From an uncultured Lachnospiraceae bacterium (GTDB lineage Bacteria; Bacillota_A; Clostridia; Lachnospirales; Lachnospiraceae): a DNA stretch of 6,021 nt. Location of the stretch: assembly GCA_947177885.1 (NCBI GenBank), contig CAMWWF010000193.1, positions 1 through 6,021 on the forward strand, read 5' to 3'. Positions 5,386 through 6,021 of the stretch are shown piece by piece. How positions within the stretch are numbered: position 1 is the stretch's first letter; each line of letters begins with the position of its first letter. Both the position numbers and the translations under genes were made by a program. The notes beneath the pieces were generated by a model that saw nothing but the letters and a program-made list of their open reading frames with translations, did no database searches and was not told the DNA's origin.

Positions 5386-6021
5386 GTGAATAAGATTTTT
5401 ATGTTGATCGTGGTATTGCTGCCTATGCTTGCGGGTGCAATGATTCCCATGGTTCCTTTTCGGAACAGAAAGGCAATGTGTATTTTCATAGAAACAGGTG
5501 CGCTGGTCAACTCTGTTTTGGTATTTCTCCTTTTGCGGAATCCGCCTTTGGAAGCGCTGACGGTGTTTCGGTTTACGGGGAATTTAAGCGTCACCTTCCG
5601 GGTGGACGGCATGGGAGGTCTGTTCGCGGGGATGGCAGCATTTCTCTGGCCTCTGGCGCTGCTGTATTCCTTTGAATATATGAAGCATGAGCATAACGAG
5701 AAATCTTTTTTTCTGTTTTATGTGTTCACTTACGGCATCACTCTGGGCATTGCGCTGGCGGAGAATATATTGACCATGTATTTCTTTTTCGAGATGCTGA
5801 GTATGGTGACGCTGCCTTTGATCATGCATACCAGAACGAAAGAGGCCATATTTGCCAGCCGCAGTTATCTGTATTATATGCTGGGGGGAGCGGCGTTTGC
5901 CTTTATCGGAATAATCTTTATCCTGACATATGGCACCACCTCGTCCTTTGTCATGGGCGGGGTGCTTGATTCTGTAAAAATAGGAGATAAGACGAATCTG
6001 CTGCGTTTGATCTATGTGCGG
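5386..6021 (+). CDS. Third antiporter-like subunit (NuoL/M-type), 3'-truncated by window end
   Basis: The frame stays open to the window edge, giving the first 212 residues of a NuoL/M-family subunit. Visible are an N-terminal helix (about 4-23), helix 2 (33-51), a segment FRVDGMGGLFAGM (71-83) typical of the family, then YSFEYMKHE (94-102), and helix 5 with the conserved glutamate E136 (TMYFFFEMLSM). The block 94-192 is clearly related to residues 101-202 of the preceding protein: shared YSF-x-YMKHE, EK, N-x-x-TMY-x-F-x-E and GG-x-LD. They are therefore tandem paralogues. The lysines of helices 7, 8 and 12 lie beyond the edge, so its competence cannot be judged. The start is taken as GTG 5386 (6 nt after GAGGG). 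ATG 5380 in the same frame is the alternative and adds two residues. A stop codon was not reached. Confidence 0.88.
   Translation, partial: MNKIFMLIVVLLPMLAGAMIPMVPFRNRKAMCIFIETGALVNSVLVFLLLRNPPLEALTVFRFTGNLSVTFRVDGMGGLFAGMAAFLWPLALLYSFEYMKHEHNEKSFFLFYVFTYGITLGIALAENILTMYFFFEMLSMVTLPLIMHTRTKEAIFASRSYLYYMLGGAAFAFIGIIFILTYGTTSSFVMGGVLDSVKIGDKTNLLRLIYVR

Noticed and set aside
4866..5612. A 248-codon open frame on the - strand
   Set aside because: It runs antisense to the ends of two well-supported antiporter genes and the spacer, has no family features and no clear ribosome binding site. It is a by-product of the GC-biased codon use of the + strand genes.

Overview
The window carries part of one polycistronic operon, all on the + strand, for a membrane cation/proton-translocating module of the Mrp antiporter / membrane-bound hydrogenase (Mbh) superfamily. 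Seven protein genes are visible. In order they are MnhG/MbhC-like, an MbhD-domain protein, an MbhE-MnhB(MbhF) fusion, MnhC/MbhG-like (NuoK-type), MnhD/MbhH-like (NuoN/M/L-type), a second NuoL/M-type antiporter-like subunit, and the first about 212 codons of a third one that runs off the right edge. No gene is supported on the - strand, and there is no tRNA, rRNA, CRISPR array or transposase gene.

The strong GGAGG-type ribosome binding sites, medium GC content, short intergenic gaps and the protein sequences suggest a Firmicute, most likely a gut-type clostridium (Lachnospiraceae-like). That is an inference from style, not a marker-gene assignment. The left edge cuts in 10 nt before mnhG with its Shine-Dalgarno (SD) still visible, so the operon probably begins further upstream, where mnhE/mnhF (mbhA/mbhB) homologues would be expected.

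Region 1 (1-1609) holds three tightly coupled genes (mnhG, mbhD, mbhE-mnhB) that overlap by 4 and 8 nt. Region 2 (1610-1771) is a structured spacer with a 75-bp palindromic repeat-like element, an adjoining perfect 11-bp hairpin, and a small TGCCG/CGGCA hairpin just before the next ribosome binding site. Region 3 (1772-3657) holds mnhC and mnhD, coupled by a 1-nt stop/start overlap. Region 4 (3658-5217) is a short spacer with two small hairpins followed by the second antiporter-like subunit. Region 5 (5218-6021) is a 168-nt spacer with an imperfect tandem duplication and a third TGCCG/CGGCA hairpin, then the truncated third antiporter-like gene.

In the known families, MnhG, MbhD, MbhE, MnhB and MnhC build the small-subunit membrane part associated with Na+ translocation, while the large MnhD/NuoL-like subunits are the 14-helix H+ (or H+/Na+) translocating units. 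The order matches archaeal mbhC-D-E-F-G-H, with extra large subunits added. The motor part that would decide the function (a [NiFe]-hydrogenase-like, ferredoxin-linked or formate-linked peripheral arm, or none, as in plain Mrp antiporters) is not in the window. The most notable points are the three serial antiporter-like subunits, the MbhE-MnhB fusion with a charged N-terminal extension, the repeated hairpins placed before the three separated genes, and the palindromic element whose edge supplies part of a stop codon.
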